Positions 62,406 to 64,000 of a DNA stretch of 64,000 nt are shown piece by piece (positions within the stretch are counted from its first letter, which is position 1; each line of letters begins with the position of its first letter). The stretch lies in the NCBI RefSeq assembly GCF_001640805.2, contig NC_066853.1:19987242-20051241 (forward strand). Direction: 5' to 3'. The DNA comes from Lates calcarifer (lineage: Eukaryota > Chordata > Actinopteri > Centropomidae). The notes beneath the pieces were generated by a model that saw only the letters and a program-made list of their open reading frames with translations, was not told the DNA's origin and ran no database searches. The translations under genes and the position numbers were made by a program.

Positions 62406-64000
62406 AAGGCTACAAAAAATTCTCTTTGAACAAAAAAATAACATGATCACATCTCTTCTGTATCCTATATTTAACCATACATGTGAGATGTTACATATGT
62501 CAGCATGGGCAGAAAGAGCTACAGAATGATGCAGAATATTATATCTGTAGCATAATAGATCATTTCCTCATTACCAAAGGACAGGTTATCTTGAGTGCTT
62601 TCTCCTAAGAGATTCAAGAATCGCTTGAGAGCTCATCCAGAAAAGCCCACTTGATTGAATTGGGTGAAGTCTCCTGGAACAAATCCTCTGTGTCACTTTT
62701 ATGTAACACATAGCTCTGCTCCTCTTTTGCTCTTCTCTAATTTGCTTTGTCTCTCTAAAATCTGTGTAACAACCATCAGTAACACAGACTTCAGTAATAC
62801 CAATTACAGTATGACATTAGAACAGAGCAAGTTTCACAGTTAGATCAACTGATGTGTGTTATACCATCTATACCCATGAGGATTTTCATTCCATCATTGT
62901 GAAAGACAAAGGTCTATGGCAAATTCTAATGCAGTATATAACATACAGCAGTGACTTGAGATGTAACCAGTATAGATGGTCTGCTTGGCAACAGCCCAAC
63001 TACAACCTCAGTAATATTTGTAGGCCTGAATCAACACCTGTATGATGCATTGGAAGCCTCAATACAGTAGGACTGGTTGATATCCAGGCCTGTCAACAAG
63101 TCATCCAACCTGAATAACAACACAAGTTGTTTGTCAGTATTTTCCATAATGACCCCACGAGCATTTTTTTATTTTTTTTTTATTTTTTTGCTGCAATATC
63201 TCTATCTTCGGGAAAACATTGTTTTCCAGTGCCTTACAAAATGCACAACTTTTACACAAATTATTCATCCTAGCATTTTCTGATATGCCACTTATATGGT
63301 CAAGAGAGTACTCCACTGGTTCAGTATTGCACTTCTACAACATTGTCAGAAACACAGTCTGACAGTTCAGCTGGAGATTTAGGTGAGTTATGCTGATAGC
63401 AGCTAATACAGCCTCAAGCTGCTAACTTCAAGCAGAGAATAGAACGGGCAACAGGTCTGGTATAAACTCACTACTATCTAACCCCATACACCCCAGATTT
63501 TTTTTCCTTCAGACCCAACAGATGTTGCCTCAAGTGACATCATTCGACCTCGCACTGCTCCCTCTGTAGCCACAAAATGCTTTATGCATTTTTTGCTGTA
63601 GCACTCCTCAAGACCTGTAAACAGACTTTGATGTGCAAAATCTGTGGAGTTGGGACAGGTTTAAGAAAAAAAGAAGATATGGGATGCAAACAGTGGTCTT
63701 TTGTGGCAAAGACTATGAACGCCAAAGCCTCCACCACTGACCTCACCACAAAATTCCAATGCACACCGGCCACTTCAAAGAGTCACGTGCATGCACCACA
63801 TGCTGGACATCATACGCAGAGATAGTGGCATGTTCTTATAATTCACATTACGACAGCTCCAGTGTCTTAATGGAGCTGGGCTTAGATAGAAAACAGTGGG
63901 TAAGTGCAAATGTTTTGACGTGTTTTACATATGCACGTGTTGTTCTTAAGAACACCATGCTTCTGCTTGCTTAACCTCTTAGACAATGGTCATTTTTTGT

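Larger units (their letters stand above)
57451..64000. other. Intergenic region downstream of the gene
   Basis: No gene that I can support on either strand. It contains two copies of a dispersed repeat (57575-57995 and 58255-58480), an AAAT microsatellite (62380-62405), short poly-T runs near 63166-63188 and a doubtful transposon-like fragment at 63560-63830. Listed open frames here are below 90 codons, without splice context or recognisable domains. Confidence 0.65.

Overview
The window is vertebrate nuclear DNA, most likely from a teleost fish. The evidence is widely spaced short exons with canonical splice sites, long AT-rich introns, many microsatellites, and fragments of repeat families I recognise from memory as common in fish genomes (a Tc1-like element and several miniature inverted-repeat elements). 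Nothing looks bacterial or viral. Nearly all listed open reading frames are chance or low-complexity.

One gene is supported, on the + strand: the 3' part of an immunoglobulin-superfamily adhesion receptor of the nectin/PVR family. The Ig-domain exons are not visible and presumably lie upstream of base 1. Three shared exons follow each other in compatible phases: transmembrane/juxtamembrane (24625-24772), proline/lysine-rich (33831-33924) and acidic with a PPYYDM motif (39628-39729). Two alternative last exons then follow, both entering in phase 0: a short one with two ITIM-type tyrosine motifs (44048-44191) and a longer proline/tyrosine-rich one (54708-54947) with about 2.5 kb of 3' UTR. Two further endings are less certain. 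One is a phase-matched terminal exon at 26571-26760 that would join directly to the transmembrane exon. The other is read-through of the 39729 donor to a stop at 39798, followed by a convincing polyadenylation site near 40343. None of the endings carries the E/A-x-Y-V afadin-binding C-terminus of classical nectins, which fits a nectin-1-beta or nectin-3-gamma type tail. I cannot settle the paralogue from this sequence.

Layout: 1-24624 upstream intron (repeats, a 90-bp near-perfect duplication); 24625-54947 the exons and their introns; 54948 to about 57450 the 3' UTR; about 57451-64000 intergenic DNA with repeats and no gene I can support. The main biological point is that one adhesion receptor may be given different signalling tails, including an inhibitory-receptor-like one, by choice of last exon and polyadenylation site.
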